Positions 42,389 to 52,321 of a DNA stretch of 64,000 nt are shown here, in pieces. Source of the stretch: JBJHBP01 sp050485645. GTDB taxonomy: Bacteria > Pseudomonadota > Gammaproteobacteria > Steroidobacterales > Rariloculaceae. The DNA lies in contig JBJHBT010000017.1 in NCBI GenBank assembly GCA_050485645.1, positions 17,857-81,856 on the forward strand, in the 5' to 3' direction. Position 1 is the first letter of the stretch; every line of letters begins with the position of its first letter. The notes beneath the pieces are model-generated. The model saw only the letters and a program-made list of their open reading frames with translations, had not been told where the DNA came from and made no database searches. The position numbers and the translations under genes are program-made.

Positions 42389-43210
42389 CTACAGTTCGCG
42401 GCGATGGCGGAGAGTCGGGAAGGAATGACGGATGCGGGCGAGCCGTATCATGTCCAGCTCCGCGAGCACGACGCCGGCCCCGGCCTGGAGCAGCGACATC
42501 ACTTCACCCCACGGGCCGATGATCATCGAATGGCCCCAGGTTCTGCGTCCGCCGGCGTGCTCGCCCCACTGGCCGGCCGCGACAACGTAGCACAACGACT
42601 CGATCGCCCTCGCCTGGAGCAATGGCTGCCAGTGCACCTGGCCGGTGGGAACCGTGAAAGCGGCCGGCATGCTGAGTATATCCATTCCCATCATGCCGAG
42701 GCGGTGAAACAGCGCAGGGAACCGCAGGTCGTAACACACCGACAGGCCGATTCTTCCGAATGCCGACTCGGCAACCACCACCTCGGAACCCGGAACCGTG
42801 GTAGCGGACTCCCGATACGACTCGGCATCGTTATCGGTTTCATCATCGGGAATCTCGACATCGAACAGATGAATCTTGTCGTAGTGACCAACGCACTCGC
42901 CGCGGGGGCTGAACAGCATGGATCGCGACGCGGCGCGGTCGTTCTCGACCCGTACCGGAATCGTGCCACCGACCAGCCAGACGTTGCGACGCGCGGACTG
43001 CTCGGCAAGGAACTGCTGCGCCTTGCCGTTGCCCGGTTCCTCGGCGACCGCCAGACGTTCGGCATCCTCCGCGCCCATGAAGGAAAAGTTCTCCGGCAAC
43101 ACGACCAGCTCGGCACCCTGTTCGGCGGCCGACGCGATCAGGCGTCCTGCATCGGTGAGATTGCGGGCCACATCGCGGCCACTCGTCATCTGTATCGCTG
43201 CTGCTTTCAT
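42389..43210 (-). CDS. Nitrilase-family carbon-nitrogen hydrolase (Nit/YbeM type)
   Basis: 273 residues with the Glu-Lys-Cys triad: E40 (LPEN), K112 (YDKIHLF) and C160 (SVCYDLRFP). Length and motifs fit the Nit1/Nit2 branch, some of which are deaminated-glutathione amidases; the substrate is not proven. ATG 43210 overlaps the yhdP stop in ATGA. This gene sits between yhdP and tldD in many gammaproteobacteria. Confidence 0.9.
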   Translation of the reverse strand: MKAAAIQMTSGRDVARNLTDAGRLIASAAEQGAELVVLPENFSFMGAEDAERLAVAEEPGNGKAQQFLAEQSARRNVWLVGGTIPVRVENDRAASRSMLFSPRGECVGHYDKIHLFDVEIPDDETDNDAESYRESATTVPGSEVVVAESAFGRIGLSVCYDLRFPALFHRLGMMGMDILSMPAAFTVPTGQVHWQPLLQARAIESLCYVVAAGQWGEHAGGRRTWGHSMIIGPWGEVMSLLQAGAGVVLAELDMIRLARIRHSFPTLRHRREL

Positions 43211-46200
43211 TGCATCCCTGTTTCTACGGCGGCACTGGACAACCGCACTTCCGGCACCGGCGCCACGCATGCGTCGTTCTGAGCCGACTGGGAAGCAGGC
43301 AGGCGCTCCACCTGCGGGTCTTCCCAGCTGCCGGTCACGCAGTAGTTCACCCTGCCGATTCCCTTCAATGGTTCCCGAAAAATATGTGTAAACAGCAACA
43401 GCGCGGCGCCGACACCGGGCCCGCCGATCAGACCGCCAACCGTCGGCAGAACCTTGCCCGGTTCAGCAGTCACGGTGGCGTACTGCTGATAGTCGTGGTC
43501 GCGCAGCCCGGTGCGCCCGGCCACGCCGATTTCCACCGCTGGACCGGTCAGCGTCAGATTGCTGGTATAGGCATTCCCGTCGTCGATCTGAAAATCGCCG
43601 CTGATCCGATCGAATACCAGTCCACGCTGAAACACATCGCGAAAATCCAGCGCCAGCCGGCGCGGCAATGCGGTGATGCTCATCAGTCCGACCAGCCGTC
43701 CGGCACCGGGCTGCACGTCAACCAGACTGCCCGTGTTGACGCGTATCGACAGCTCACCGTTCACATGTCGTGCCCAGTCGCCGGAAGGCGGTCCCGGCCA
43801 ATACACGCTGGCGCTGACTTCACCCGACTCGCCTTCGGCGAACCGCTCGAAGCCCAGCTCATCCAGTGACGCCGCCACATCGGACGACTGCAACGCGAAC
43901 GAGAGCTGCGTTCCGGCACCCTGGGAACCGAGAAACCAGCTGCCGCTGCCGTCCAGGGCGAAACTTCGCGCATCGCCACGAAAGCGGGTCATGCGCAGAC
44001 CCAGAGGCTCGGGTACGACTTCCGCCTCCACACTGCCGAAGTGCCGCGCACCCAGCATGAACTCGTCGGCGGTCAGCGACAGACCCGGCAGCGTACGCGG
44101 ATCGGTGCCGATCAGATCGGCACCGCCGTCCACATTCAGATGCAGGCGTTGCATTCTGGCGCGCACATCGGCGCGCTCATCCGCTGTACGCGTCAGCGTC
44201 ACCCGCCCTGCGACCGGATCGCTGTCGATGTCCAGCAGCCAGACATCGTCCTGTCGCGCCAGATTCACCGTCGCGGACCCGAGAGACTGACCGAAAGCGT
44301 GCAGATCGACAAAATCCAGATTCATCCCCAACAGCTGTTCACCGTGCGCCACCGACAGCCCACCGTCACGCGCCAACGCAAGCCAGTCATCCAGCCGCAC
44401 CGCACCCAGCTGCCCATCGAGCACGAATCCGGACTGCTGCGGGAGATCAGGCCAGGCGCCACCGAATCGCAGCGTACCGCGATCCAGCGTCAGGCCATCG
44501 CCGTAGTCGCGCCAGGCCAGCGCAAACCGCCGCGTGAAGCCGAAGTCACCACGCAACTCCATGCGATCGTGGTCCGGGAACACAAATTCCAGGCGTACAC
44601 CCGCTGCGTCGGCGGCGGCTTTCGCAAACGGCGGCGGCAGGTCCAGACCGACACCGGACAGACTCGAACTCACCGACGCCCGCACCGGCGCACCACCGTT
44701 ACCGGCATTCATCGGCAACAACAGGCTGCCCTGCCAGCGGGCGCGGCCGGCAATGAAGTCCTCTCCCGGCAATTCGAACCGGCTCAGCACATTCGCCATA
44801 TCCACGTCGCCCTCGACAGAGACACGGGCGCGATAACCAGGCAGCGACACCGACTCGACCCTGGCGGTCACCGGGCCCTCCAGCAGCATCGCGCTGATGC
44901 CGTCACCGAACACCATGTCGTTGCTGAACTCCAGCACGCCTTCGATGTCCGTGGCGCGTGCCGCAACGCCGCTGATCGCCAGATCGCCACCCAGCATGGC
45001 AACAGAACCCTGCAGCTCATAGCCGGCGGGATCGGCAAGCGGCAGAGACAGCTGCAATGCCACAGTGCTGTCGCCATCCAGCACCAGGACGCGATCAAAC
45101 TCCGGACCCAGCTGGCGCGCGATCAGCGGTGCACTGCGCAGATAGCGCAACACATCCGGCAAGGGACCGTCGGCGGCCGCGTCGACTTCGATCACCGCTC
45201 TGCGCATGTCGGCAATCCGGACCCGGATGTCGTTACCCCTGTGGCCCAGCACCCGCCCGCTGCCGCGGGCATCGAACGATGCGTTGACGAACTCGACCGT
45301 ACCGTCAAGGCCCTCGGCAACCGGCCAGTCCTCGAGGTAGGCGAGAACGCCGCCCTCGATCCGCGCGACGGCACGAAACTGTCCTTCACCATCGTCGAAC
45401 GGGAACGATCGCAGCGGACCGAAGAACGTGACGTCGGCATTGACGACGCGGCCGTCCACCAGGGCGTGATCCAGCCATGTGACCAGTCCCGGTGCCATGA
45501 TCGCTTCAGGCAGGTAGCGTCTGACAGCCGGAACCGTGGATTCGGTCAGCGTTGTATCAAGTTCCAGTATCGGTGAGGAACCGTCCAGAGGCCATGTCAG
45601 TTCAAGATTGGACAGCGTACTGGCGTCGGCATTGGCGAGCACCAGATTGTCGCTCACCACCCGCACGCCGTCGCGCCCTTCGCGCCAGACCAGCAGGCCG
45701 CTGAGCGTGTCGATGGCCAGCGGCTGACGGAACAGCATGGGCCAGTCCACGACCACATCGCTGCTGTCCAGCTGCAGGCGGCCGCTGCGCCCGTCCGCGC
45801 GCAGTTCTCCGGAGAGCCGACGCACATCAGGCCACTGCGCGAACCCCGGAACATCCAGCCGTTCGAAGCGCGCCGCGATCCGATAGTCCGGTTCGCCGCC
45901 GGTAGAGGTCCACGAGCCATCGAGGTCGCGCAGGTCGCCTCGCGGCGCGGCGGCCATCCAGTCGCGCAGGACTTCCGGGACAAGGCGCCGCGGCAACATC
46001 GGGATCAGGTCGTCGATGCGCGCAAACGTGGCGGTCAGATGGATGTCGCGCAGACTGCCTTCGTATTCACCGACCACCAGTTCGGATCGCACATCGCGCG
46101 GCCAGGCGCGACCGCCCCGGACCAGCGCGACGTCATCCACCGTGATCCGCCAGCCCGCCTCCGTACCGCGCCAGCGGGCCGCGAACCTGATCTGGTCGTA

Positions 46201-47121
46201 GCGGGGTGATCCGCCGGCGACACTGCTGTCTTCCGACTGTGCTGCGGTCAACCGCGTTTCCGCCAGTTGCACATCCGCAAGGGCGATGGTCGCGTTCACC
46301 TGATCAAAACCGCTGCCATGCCAGTGAACCTCGACGGCAACATCGCCATTGCCCTGTTGCGGCAGGTCCGCGATATCCGGGAGCGCGCGTGCCAGTTCGG
46401 CGAGATCCAGACCACTCACCTGCGCCTGCAGCACGGCCGGCCCGTCGACACTCATCGACGGCGCCTGTGCCTGCAACGAGAACTCAAACCGTTCCGCGAG
46501 CTGGGCGGGCGGCGCGGCCTGCGCACTCAGCATCAGCACGTCGTCGGCATGCGTGAGCGATCCGCTGAGGTCATGAAACTCCCAGGCGATGGCGCGCTCG
46601 CGATCCCGATAAACAACGGTGCTGTCATGCACCGCGACCTCCAGCTCGGCCGGCAATTCCAGATTCCAGGCGCCGCGCGCGCCGCCAGGCAGTGGCGCAC
46701 CCTGCAGGCTGAGTGCGCCGTCGACATCGCGCACCAGCACCAGGCGGGTGCCGTCGAAGACAAGCTGGCTGAAACGAACACGACGTTCGGTCAGCAGCGC
46801 CCTGGCATCGATGCGGACCCGTGCCTGACGTGCGCTGAGGAAGGGGTCGCCCTGGCCGGCACCGCCGACGCTGGCGTCGTGGAAGGTGAGCTCGGGGCCG
46901 CGCATGCCCAGACGTATGTCGACGCGCTCAAAGTCCACTTCCAGGCCCAGCGTCTCCGTCACCCAGGCCTGCATCTGCTCCTGATAACCGGGCAACTGCG
47001 CAATGAGCAGGCGAAACCCGCCGATGGCGAGCGCCAGCACGATCACCATGGCCGCGGCAACGGCTAGCACCCGGCGCGCCAGTTCGCCGAGCAGGGTGCG
47101 TTTTCTGCGTGTCGCGTTCAA
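43207..47121 (-). CDS. yhdP: AsmA-like inner-membrane protein YhdP
   Basis: 1304 residues: one N-terminal transmembrane helix (about 20-40) and a very long periplasmic beta-rich region of the AsmA/DUF3971 superfamily, with the AsmA-like C-terminal domain near 1100-1270. YhdP bridges the periplasm and helps carry phospholipids to the outer membrane. It begins at TTG 47121, because the ATG just upstream is in another frame. It is 93 nt after rng, the usual order. Confidence 0.93.
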   Translation of the reverse strand: MNATRRKRTLLGELARRVLAVAAAMVIVLALAIGGFRLLIAQLPGYQEQMQAWVTETLGLEVDFERVDIRLGMRGPELTFHDASVGGAGQGDPFLSARQARVRIDARALLTERRVRFSQLVFDGTRLVLVRDVDGALSLQGAPLPGGARGAWNLELPAELEVAVHDSTVVYRDRERAIAWEFHDLSGSLTHADDVLMLSAQAAPPAQLAERFEFSLQAQAPSMSVDGPAVLQAQVSGLDLAELARALPDIADLPQQGNGDVAVEVHWHGSGFDQVNATIALADVQLAETRLTAAQSEDSSVAGGSPRYDQIRFAARWRGTEAGWRITVDDVALVRGGRAWPRDVRSELVVGEYEGSLRDIHLTATFARIDDLIPMLPRRLVPEVLRDWMAAAPRGDLRDLDGSWTSTGGEPDYRIAARFERLDVPGFAQWPDVRRLSGELRADGRSGRLQLDSSDVVVDWPMLFRQPLAIDTLSGLLVWREGRDGVRVVSDNLVLANADASTLSNLELTWPLDGSSPILELDTTLTESTVPAVRRYLPEAIMAPGLVTWLDHALVDGRVVNADVTFFGPLRSFPFDDGEGQFRAVARIEGGVLAYLEDWPVAEGLDGTVEFVNASFDARGSGRVLGHRGNDIRVRIADMRRAVIEVDAAADGPLPDVLRYLRSAPLIARQLGPEFDRVLVLDGDSTVALQLSLPLADPAGYELQGSVAMLGGDLAISGVAARATDIEGVLEFSNDMVFGDGISAMLLEGPVTARVESVSLPGYRARVSVEGDVDMANVLSRFELPGEDFIAGRARWQGSLLLPMNAGNGGAPVRASVSSSLSGVGLDLPPPFAKAAADAAGVRLEFVFPDHDRMELRGDFGFTRRFALAWRDYGDGLTLDRGTLRFGGAWPDLPQQSGFVLDGQLGAVRLDDWLALARDGGLSVAHGEQLLGMNLDFVDLHAFGQSLGSATVNLARQDDVWLLDIDSDPVAGRVTLTRTADERADVRARMQRLHLNVDGGADLIGTDPRTLPGLSLTADEFMLGARHFGSVEAEVVPEPLGLRMTRFRGDARSFALDGSGSWFLGSQGAGTQLSFALQSSDVAASLDELGFERFAEGESGEVSASVYWPGPPSGDWARHVNGELSIRVNTGSLVDVQPGAGRLVGLMSITALPRRLALDFRDVFQRGLVFDRISGDFQIDDGNAYTSNLTLTGPAVEIGVAGRTGLRDHDYQQYATVTAEPGKVLPTVGGLIGGPGVGAALLLFTHIFREPLKGIGRVNYCVTGSWEDPQVERLPASQSAQNDACVAPVPEVRLSSAAVETGMQ

Positions 47122-47214
47122 TGCATCGTCTTCAGTATCGTCAACAGGTTCCGGCGGGATGCGCCCGTCGCGCTGTGCTGCCGGTGTCCGTCACGGCGGC
47201 CTCCGGTCCCACAG

Positions 47215-48690
47215 CTACATCAGCACGACATCGAACTGGTCGGGCACATACGCGGCTTCGCTCTGCAGCCGTATCGGCTTGCGGGTGAACTCTTCCAGCT
47301 CGGCCATACCGGTGGATTCCTCGTCCAGCAGACGCTCGATCACTTCCGGTCTGGCCAGCACCAGCAGCTCCTGGAAGTCGAACTGGCGATACTGGCGCAG
47401 GATCTCGCGGAAAATCTCATAGCATATCGTCTCAGGGGTCTTTACGAACCCCCGACTGTTGCATGTAGGACAGCCCTGACACAGCACGTGTTCCAGGCTT
47501 TCCCGGTTGCGCTTGCGTGTCATCTCCACCAGACCCAGCGGCGACACGTTCATGATCTCGGTCCGGGCGTGGTCCAGCGCAAGCCGCGCCGTCAGCGCCT
47601 GCTGCACCTGCCGTCGATGCTCCTCATCAGCCATATCGATGAAATCTATGATGATTATCCCGCCGAGATTGCGCAGCCGGAGCTGCCGCGCGATCGCCAC
47701 CGCGGCCTCCAGATTGGTGCGATACACCGTTTCCTCGAGGTTTCTGTGGCCCACATAGCCGCCGGTATTGACGTCGATGGTCGTCATGGCCTCCGTCTGG
47801 TCGAACACCACGTGACCGCCGGATTTCAGTGGCACCCTGCGCTGCAGCGCCCGGTCGATCTCGTCCTCCACCCCGTAGAGGTCGAAGATCGGGTGATTCT
47901 CCTCGTACAGGCTGATCCGCGCGAGCATGGACGGCATGAAACGGCCGGCGAACGCCTGCATGCGCGCGAACGTCGTTTCGCTGTCCACGCGTATCCGTTC
48001 CACGTCGATGCCGACCAGATCCCTGAGAACACGCAGCGGCAACGACAGGTCCTCATGCACGAGCTGCCCGGACCGGCTGTCCGCCGCGGTCTGCAGGATC
48101 GCCTTCCACAGCCTGTCGAGGAACAGCATGTCCGCACGCAGCGCATCCAGTGACGCGCCCTCGGCCGCCGTGCGCACGATGTAGCCGTAGCCGCTGGCCG
48201 GGTCCGTGATGCAGCCCATCACTTCGCGCAGCCGCAGTCGCTCGGCCTCGCTCTCGATGCGCGCGGAAACCCCCGTGCCGCCCCCGCCCGGCAGGAGAAC
48301 GAGATAGCGGGACGGAATGGAGATGTGAGTGGTCAGCCGCGCGCCCTTGCTGCCCAGCGGATCTTTCAGCACCTGTACGAGTACATCCATGCCCTCGCGC
48401 AACAGGTCGCGAATATCGCCCTCCTGATCGCCCGGGCCATCCTGCCCGTGAGGATGGTGTGTGCCGCGGGCGATATCGGAATAGTGCAGAAACGCGGTGC
48501 GCTCAAGGCCCAGGTCCACGAACGCCGCCTGAATGCCCGGCAACACGCGCGATACCCTGCCCTTGTAAATATTGCTGATCAGCCCGCGACGACTGGCACG
48601 CTCGATCAGCACTTCCTGCAGCATCCCGTTCTCAACGACGGCGGCACGTGTTTCGCGCGGTGTCACGTTGACGAGGATTTCCGCCTTCAA
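47215..48690 (-). CDS. rng: Ribonuclease G
   Basis: 491 residues, close to the 489 of E. coli RNase G: N-terminal S1 domain, then the catalytic domain with TIDVNTG and IIIIDFIDM supplying the metal-binding Asp residues, and the Zn-link cysteines in CPTCNSRG. It processes 16S rRNA 5' ends and some mRNAs. The start is TTG 48690, overlapping the maf stop (TTGA) and giving the standard MKAEILVNV N-terminus; the 9 residues before it are read-through from maf. Confidence 0.94.
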   Translation of the reverse strand: MKAEILVNVTPRETRAAVVENGMLQEVLIERASRRGLISNIYKGRVSRVLPGIQAAFVDLGLERTAFLHYSDIARGTHHPHGQDGPGDQEGDIRDLLREGMDVLVQVLKDPLGSKGARLTTHISIPSRYLVLLPGGGGTGVSARIESEAERLRLREVMGCITDPASGYGYIVRTAAEGASLDALRADMLFLDRLWKAILQTAADSRSGQLVHEDLSLPLRVLRDLVGIDVERIRVDSETTFARMQAFAGRFMPSMLARISLYEENHPIFDLYGVEDEIDRALQRRVPLKSGGHVVFDQTEAMTTIDVNTGGYVGHRNLEETVYRTNLEAAVAIARQLRLRNLGGIIIIDFIDMADEEHRRQVQQALTARLALDHARTEIMNVSPLGLVEMTRKRNRESLEHVLCQGCPTCNSRGFVKTPETICYEIFREILRQYRQFDFQELLVLARPEVIERLLDEESTGMAELEEFTRKPIRLQSEAAYVPDQFDVVLM

Positions 48691-49301
48691 CAACCCGCCT
48701 CCACGCCTTCGAGCCACGCGGGAAGACCGAAGCGGCGCAGCAGCATCGTGGTTTCGAACAGCGGCAGCCCCATCACCGACGAATAGCTGCCGCTCAGATG
48801 CTGGACGAAGACAGCGGCCAGCCCCTGAATGCCGTAACCGCCGGCCTTGTCGTAGGGCTCGTCGGACGCGCAGTACGCCATTCGCTCGTCCTCGCCGACC
48901 TCACGGAACGTCACCTCGCTGCGACTGACCACACCTTCGGCCGCCGTTTCGAAATGCACGGCCACCGCGGTCAGCACGGTGTGCACACGACCGGACAGCG
49001 CACCGAGCATGTCGAGCGCAGCCGCCCTGTCGGCGGGCTTGCCGAGCACCCGACCATCCAGCACCACGGCGGTATCGGCGGCAACAACCGGCGCGGCCGG
49101 CGCCTGCGACCGGGTCAACCCACTCCACGCCGCGGCGGCCTTGTCACGGGCAAGGCGCAGCACATAGTCCGCCGGTGCCTCGGCGGACCGCTGCACTTCA
49201 GGCACCTGCGATGGACACACGTGGAATTCCAGCCCGATCTGGCGCAACAGCGCGGCGCGCCGCGGCGAAGCCGAGGCGAGATATACGAAATTCTTTCCCA
49301 T
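48687..49301 (-). CDS. maf: Maf-like nucleotide pyrophosphatase (YhdE type)
   Basis: 204 residues. SASPRR at the N-terminus and AADTAVV in the middle are the Maf signature motifs; GIQGLAAVFV and GSYSSVMGLP complete the family. Maf proteins hydrolyse dTTP/UTP or modified NTPs. A TATAGT hexamer lies 7 nt before the ATG. Its stop overlaps rng. Confidence 0.92.
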   Translation of the reverse strand: MGKNFVYLASASPRRAALLRQIGLEFHVCPSQVPEVQRSAEAPADYVLRLARDKAAAAWSGLTRSQAPAAPVVAADTAVVLDGRVLGKPADRAAALDMLGALSGRVHTVLTAVAVHFETAAEGVVSRSEVTFREVGEDERMAYCASDEPYDKAGGYGIQGLAAVFVQHLSGSYSSVMGLPLFETTMLLRRFGLPAWLEGVEAGC

Positions 49302-49308
49302 TCAAGAA

Positions 49309-49314
49309 ACTATA
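49309..49314 (-). promoter_or_regulatory. -10-like TATAGT 7 nt before maf ATG
   Basis: On the minus strand TATAGT is followed by 7 nt and then the ATG, with no Shine-Dalgarno between, suggesting a leaderless maf-rng transcript. No clear -35. Confidence 0.4.
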
Positions 49315-49358
49315 CGAAGGTCTTGGGGCAATGCCTAGCCTCACGGCCGGCGGGCGCG

Positions 49359-49829
49359 TCAGGCGCGATGGTAGGGATGGCCGCTGCGCACGCTGTGGGC
49401 GCGATAGAGCGCTTCTGCAACCAGGATGCGCACCAGTCCGTGAGGCAGGGTCAATGGCGACAGGGACCAGCTTTCGCGGGCTCTGGTCATGCAGTCTGGA
49501 GACAGCCCGTCCGGTCCGCCAATCAGCAGCGCAACCGGTGACGCGGCCACGAACCACTGCTCCAGACGCCGTGCCAGCTGCGTGGTGCTCCAGGCATCAC
49601 CGGTCTCATCCAGGGTCACAAGGTGCGCGCCCTGCGGCACCGCCGCCAGCATGCGTTCGCCTTCCAGCGCCACGATCCTTGCCGTGGGCACGGACGCCGC
49701 GCGCCTGGCCAGCGGCACCACCTTCAGATCCAGGGTGAGACCGCTTTGCAGACGGCGCGCGTATTCGCGGTAGCCGTGCGCCACCCAGTCGGGCTGACGG
49801 TTGCTCGCGGCGACTATCGTGACGCGCAC
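49359..49829 (-). CDS. rlmH: 23S rRNA (pseudouridine1915-N3)-methyltransferase
   Basis: 156 residues, the length of E. coli RlmH, a SPOUT methyltransferase acting on the assembled 70S ribosome. IGGPDGLS and the C-terminal LPHGLVRILVAEALYRAHS and PYHR motifs are present. GTG 49829 is the family start; the longer frame is spurious. 63 nt after rsfS. Confidence 0.94.
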   Translation of the reverse strand: MRVTIVAASNRQPDWVAHGYREYARRLQSGLTLDLKVVPLARRAASVPTARIVALEGERMLAAVPQGAHLVTLDETGDAWSTTQLARRLEQWFVAASPVALLIGGPDGLSPDCMTRARESWSLSPLTLPHGLVRILVAEALYRAHSVRSGHPYHRA

Positions 49830-49892
49830 GTGGCCGCTACGCCTGATGACGTGCCGGACAGCGCAACGGACAGCGCTGCGGAACAACCGCGA

Positions 49893-50336
49893 TCAGTCGC
49901 CATCGCCCCGCTCACGCAACGGAATGTCCCAGAGCTTCTCGATGTTGTAGAACTCCCGGACGCGCGGCAGCATCACGTGCACAATCACATCGGCGAAATC
50001 CACCAGCACCCACTCACCGCTCTGTTGGCCCTCGACGCCGATAGCGGGATGGCCTGCCAGCTTCAGCGCTTCCATCACCGCGTCGGCAATCGCACGCACA
50101 TGCCGGTCGGAGCGGCCGCTGGCAAACACCATCACATCGGTGACAGTGGTCAGATGCGCGACATCCAGCCGTTTGACGTCCAGCGCCTTGGCGTCGTCGA
50201 GCGCAGCCAGCACCCGGCTGGCCACGGATTCGTCGGCCACTGCATCGACAACGTCCTTGCCGGTGGCTTTGCCGGCAGGCCTGGCGGCGGCGCGCTTCTT
50301 ACTCACGCGCGCTTTCGGTGTAACACTCGGACTCAA
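49893..50336 (-). CDS. rsfS: Ribosomal silencing factor RsfS
   Basis: 147 residues from TTG 50336, with the RsfS core DDAKALDVKRLDVA, FASGRSDRHVRAIAD and a WVLVDFADVIVHVM segment. RsfS binds L14 and blocks subunit joining in starvation. GGGAG lies 7 nt before the TTG; GTG 50306, overlapping the nadD stop, is the alternative and would give 137 residues. The first 40 residues are a basic extension without homology. Confidence 0.92.
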   Translation of the reverse strand: MSPSVTPKARVSKKRAAARPAGKATGKDVVDAVADESVASRVLAALDDAKALDVKRLDVAHLTTVTDVMVFASGRSDRHVRAIADAVMEALKLAGHPAIGVEGQQSGEWVLVDFADVIVHVMLPRVREFYNIEKLWDIPLRERGDGD

Positions 50337-51018
50337 TCATCATCTCCCTTACACGATCCGGAACCAGATAACGCGGGTCACGTCCGGCGGCCACCAGCTC
50401 GCGAATACCGCTGGACGAAATACTCAGCTGCGTGACCGGCTGCAACAGCACGGAGCCGGCGGGCGCGGCACGCAGCGCATCCGCCGACCATGCCCGGCAG
50501 CTGCCGACCATCGCCACCAGTGCGGCAGGCCACTGCGCATCCACGGCCGACATTTCCGGTGCATCCGGTACGCCCGACACCTCCGCGCAGGCAGTGCCCT
50601 GTGTCCAGCCTGGTCGATGGACGACCACCACATGGACAAGTTCCAGAATACGCTCCGCGCGATGCCAGTCCGGCAACCCGAGAAACGCATCCATACCGAG
50701 CAGCAGGCAGATGGCGCGTTCACCGTGGCGCGACCGCAGGTCGGCCAGCGTATCCACCGAGTACGACGGACCGTCGCGTCGCAGTTCGCAGTCATCGACC
50801 GTGAAGCGCGGCTCACCCGCCACCGCCGCCTGCACCATTTTCAGTCGCAGCGCGGCAGGCGTGCGTGGCGCTGGCCGATGTGGCGGTTCACCGGCGGGGA
50901 TGAAACACACCTGCTCCAGCCCCAGAATCTCCAGCAGCTCCCAGGCGGAGCGCAGGTGACCGTAGTGAATCGGGTCGAATGTGCCGCCAAAGACACCCAG
51001 TGGTTGCAACCCGGGCAT
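50299..51018 (-). CDS. nadD: Nicotinate-nucleotide adenylyltransferase
   Basis: 239 residues. GVFGGTFDPIHYGHLR is the nucleotidyltransferase (T/H)xGH motif region and SISSSGIRELV the C-terminal phosphate-binding ISSTxIR. It makes deamido-NAD. 5 nt after holA; 3' end overlaps rsfS by 38 nt. Confidence 0.95.
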   Translation of the reverse strand: MPGLQPLGVFGGTFDPIHYGHLRSAWELLEILGLEQVCFIPAGEPPHRPAPRTPAALRLKMVQAAVAGEPRFTVDDCELRRDGPSYSVDTLADLRSRHGERAICLLLGMDAFLGLPDWHRAERILELVHVVVVHRPGWTQGTACAEVSGVPDAPEMSAVDAQWPAALVAMVGSCRAWSADALRAAPAGSVLLQPVTQLSISSSGIRELVAAGRDPRYLVPDRVREMMIESECYTESARE

Positions 51019-51023
51019 GCGCT

Positions 51024-52058
51024 TCAGGCGGCACTCGCGCCGCGCGAGCCGCCGGCGCGCAGCGCGGCCAGCATCAGGCCGAACAGCGCGTCCCACGGAT
51101 TCACACTGCCGCTGCTCTTGATCTGTCGATCCACTTCCGCGGCGCGGGCGATCAGTGATTTCAGTGCGGGATAGCTGTAGCGCTGCACCGCACCGCCCAC
51201 CAGCGGACGCCGGCGCTCCCACACACCCAGCTGCTGCATCGCACTCTGCGCGCTGCGGCCCTGTGCGGTCGCAAACTTCACCCGCGTCACCAGCAACAGC
51301 TCCCTCACAACAGCCCACATCACCAGCGGCGGCGCAACGCCCTCCGCGCGCAGACCGCGCAGCACGCGCATCGTGCGCCGCGCATCACCGGCCAGCCAGG
51401 CATCCGTAAAACGGAACACATCGAAGCGCGCGCTGCTGGCAACGGCTTCAAGTACCGCCGCTTCATCGATCGGCACATCGGCCGATGTCAGTGCGAGCTT
51501 GCGCAGCTCCTGGTCGGCGGCCAGCAGGTTGCCCTCTGTGCGATCGGCCAGCAGCTCCGCCGCGGCCGGAGCGAGATTCAGTTTCAGGCGTCGTGCACGC
51601 GCGGCGATCCACTTGGGCAGATCGCGCCGATCCACCGGCCACGCGTCGACGATGACACCATGTTTGTCGAACGTCTTCACCCAGACGCTGCGCGCCACGC
51701 TGGCATCCAGGCGCGCGCCGATCAGCACCAGCAGCAGGCAGTCCGGATCGGGATTCTCCAGCAGCGTACGCAGTGCCTGCGCGCCCTCATCGCCGGGTTT
51801 GGGCGTGGGCATGCGCACCTCGACGATCCTGCGCGTCGCGAACAGCGAAAGATTGCCCGCACTTTCGGTGAGGGTGCCCCAGCGGAATCCGCGTTCGGCG
51901 AAGTGTATTTCCCGTTCGGAGAATCCGGCCGCGGCCGCGGCGGCGCGTATCGCATCGGCCGCTTCGTCGGCCAGCAACGGCTCATCACCGGCGATCAGAT
52001 AGGCGGGTGCCAGGCCCCGCTTCAATGCCTGCCCGAGGCTGCGTTCGGCAAGCCTCAC
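51024..52058 (-). CDS. holA: DNA polymerase III subunit delta
   Basis: 344 residues of the HolA family: N-terminal AAA-like domain with LIAGDEPLL, helical lid and a C-terminal collar domain ending in KSSGSVNPWDALFGL. It opens the sliding clamp in the clamp loader. It lies between the Trm112-like gene and nadD; the lptE gene that usually precedes it is 2.6 kb away. Confidence 0.95.
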   Translation of the reverse strand: MRLAERSLGQALKRGLAPAYLIAGDEPLLADEAADAIRAAAAAAGFSEREIHFAERGFRWGTLTESAGNLSLFATRRIVEVRMPTPKPGDEGAQALRTLLENPDPDCLLLVLIGARLDASVARSVWVKTFDKHGVIVDAWPVDRRDLPKWIAARARRLKLNLAPAAAELLADRTEGNLLAADQELRKLALTSADVPIDEAAVLEAVASSARFDVFRFTDAWLAGDARRTMRVLRGLRAEGVAPPLVMWAVVRELLLVTRVKFATAQGRSAQSAMQQLGVWERRRPLVGGAVQRYSYPALKSLIARAAEVDRQIKSSGSVNPWDALFGLMLAALRAGGSRGASAA

Positions 52059-52321
52059 GGATCGGTGATCTGCGACAGCAGAATGCCCTGGTCTTCCAGC
52101 AACACCGCAATGCCATCGCGTATCGGATATGCCAGCTTGCCGTCACGCGTGACCAGCGCCTGTTCCAGCGGCTCCTCCACCGGCGATTCGTCGCGTCGTC
52201 GAATCCGGCCGTCGCCGATGCGGTGATTCAGACGTTCCAGGTCATCAGCGTTCATCAGACTCAACGGTGCGTGCGTCACCGGACAACAGACGATATCGAG
52301 CAGCGCTGTGTTGAATGTCAT
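52055..52321 (-). CDS. Trm112/YcaR-like small protein
   Basis: 88 residues. The N-terminus LLDIVCCPVTHAPL and the C-terminus KLAYPIRDGIAVLL match the Trm112/YcaR family of small zinc-ribbon-like proteins. The usual CPxC pair is reduced to CPVT, so zinc binding is doubtful. A 30-residue insertion in the middle is rich in Arg and Glu. ATG 52321 overlaps the yidD stop, and its stop overlaps holA (ATGA). Confidence 0.8.
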   Translation of the reverse strand: MTFNTALLDIVCCPVTHAPLSLMNADDLERLNHRIGDGRIRRRDESPVEEPLEQALVTRDGKLAYPIRDGIAVLLEDQGILLSQITDP

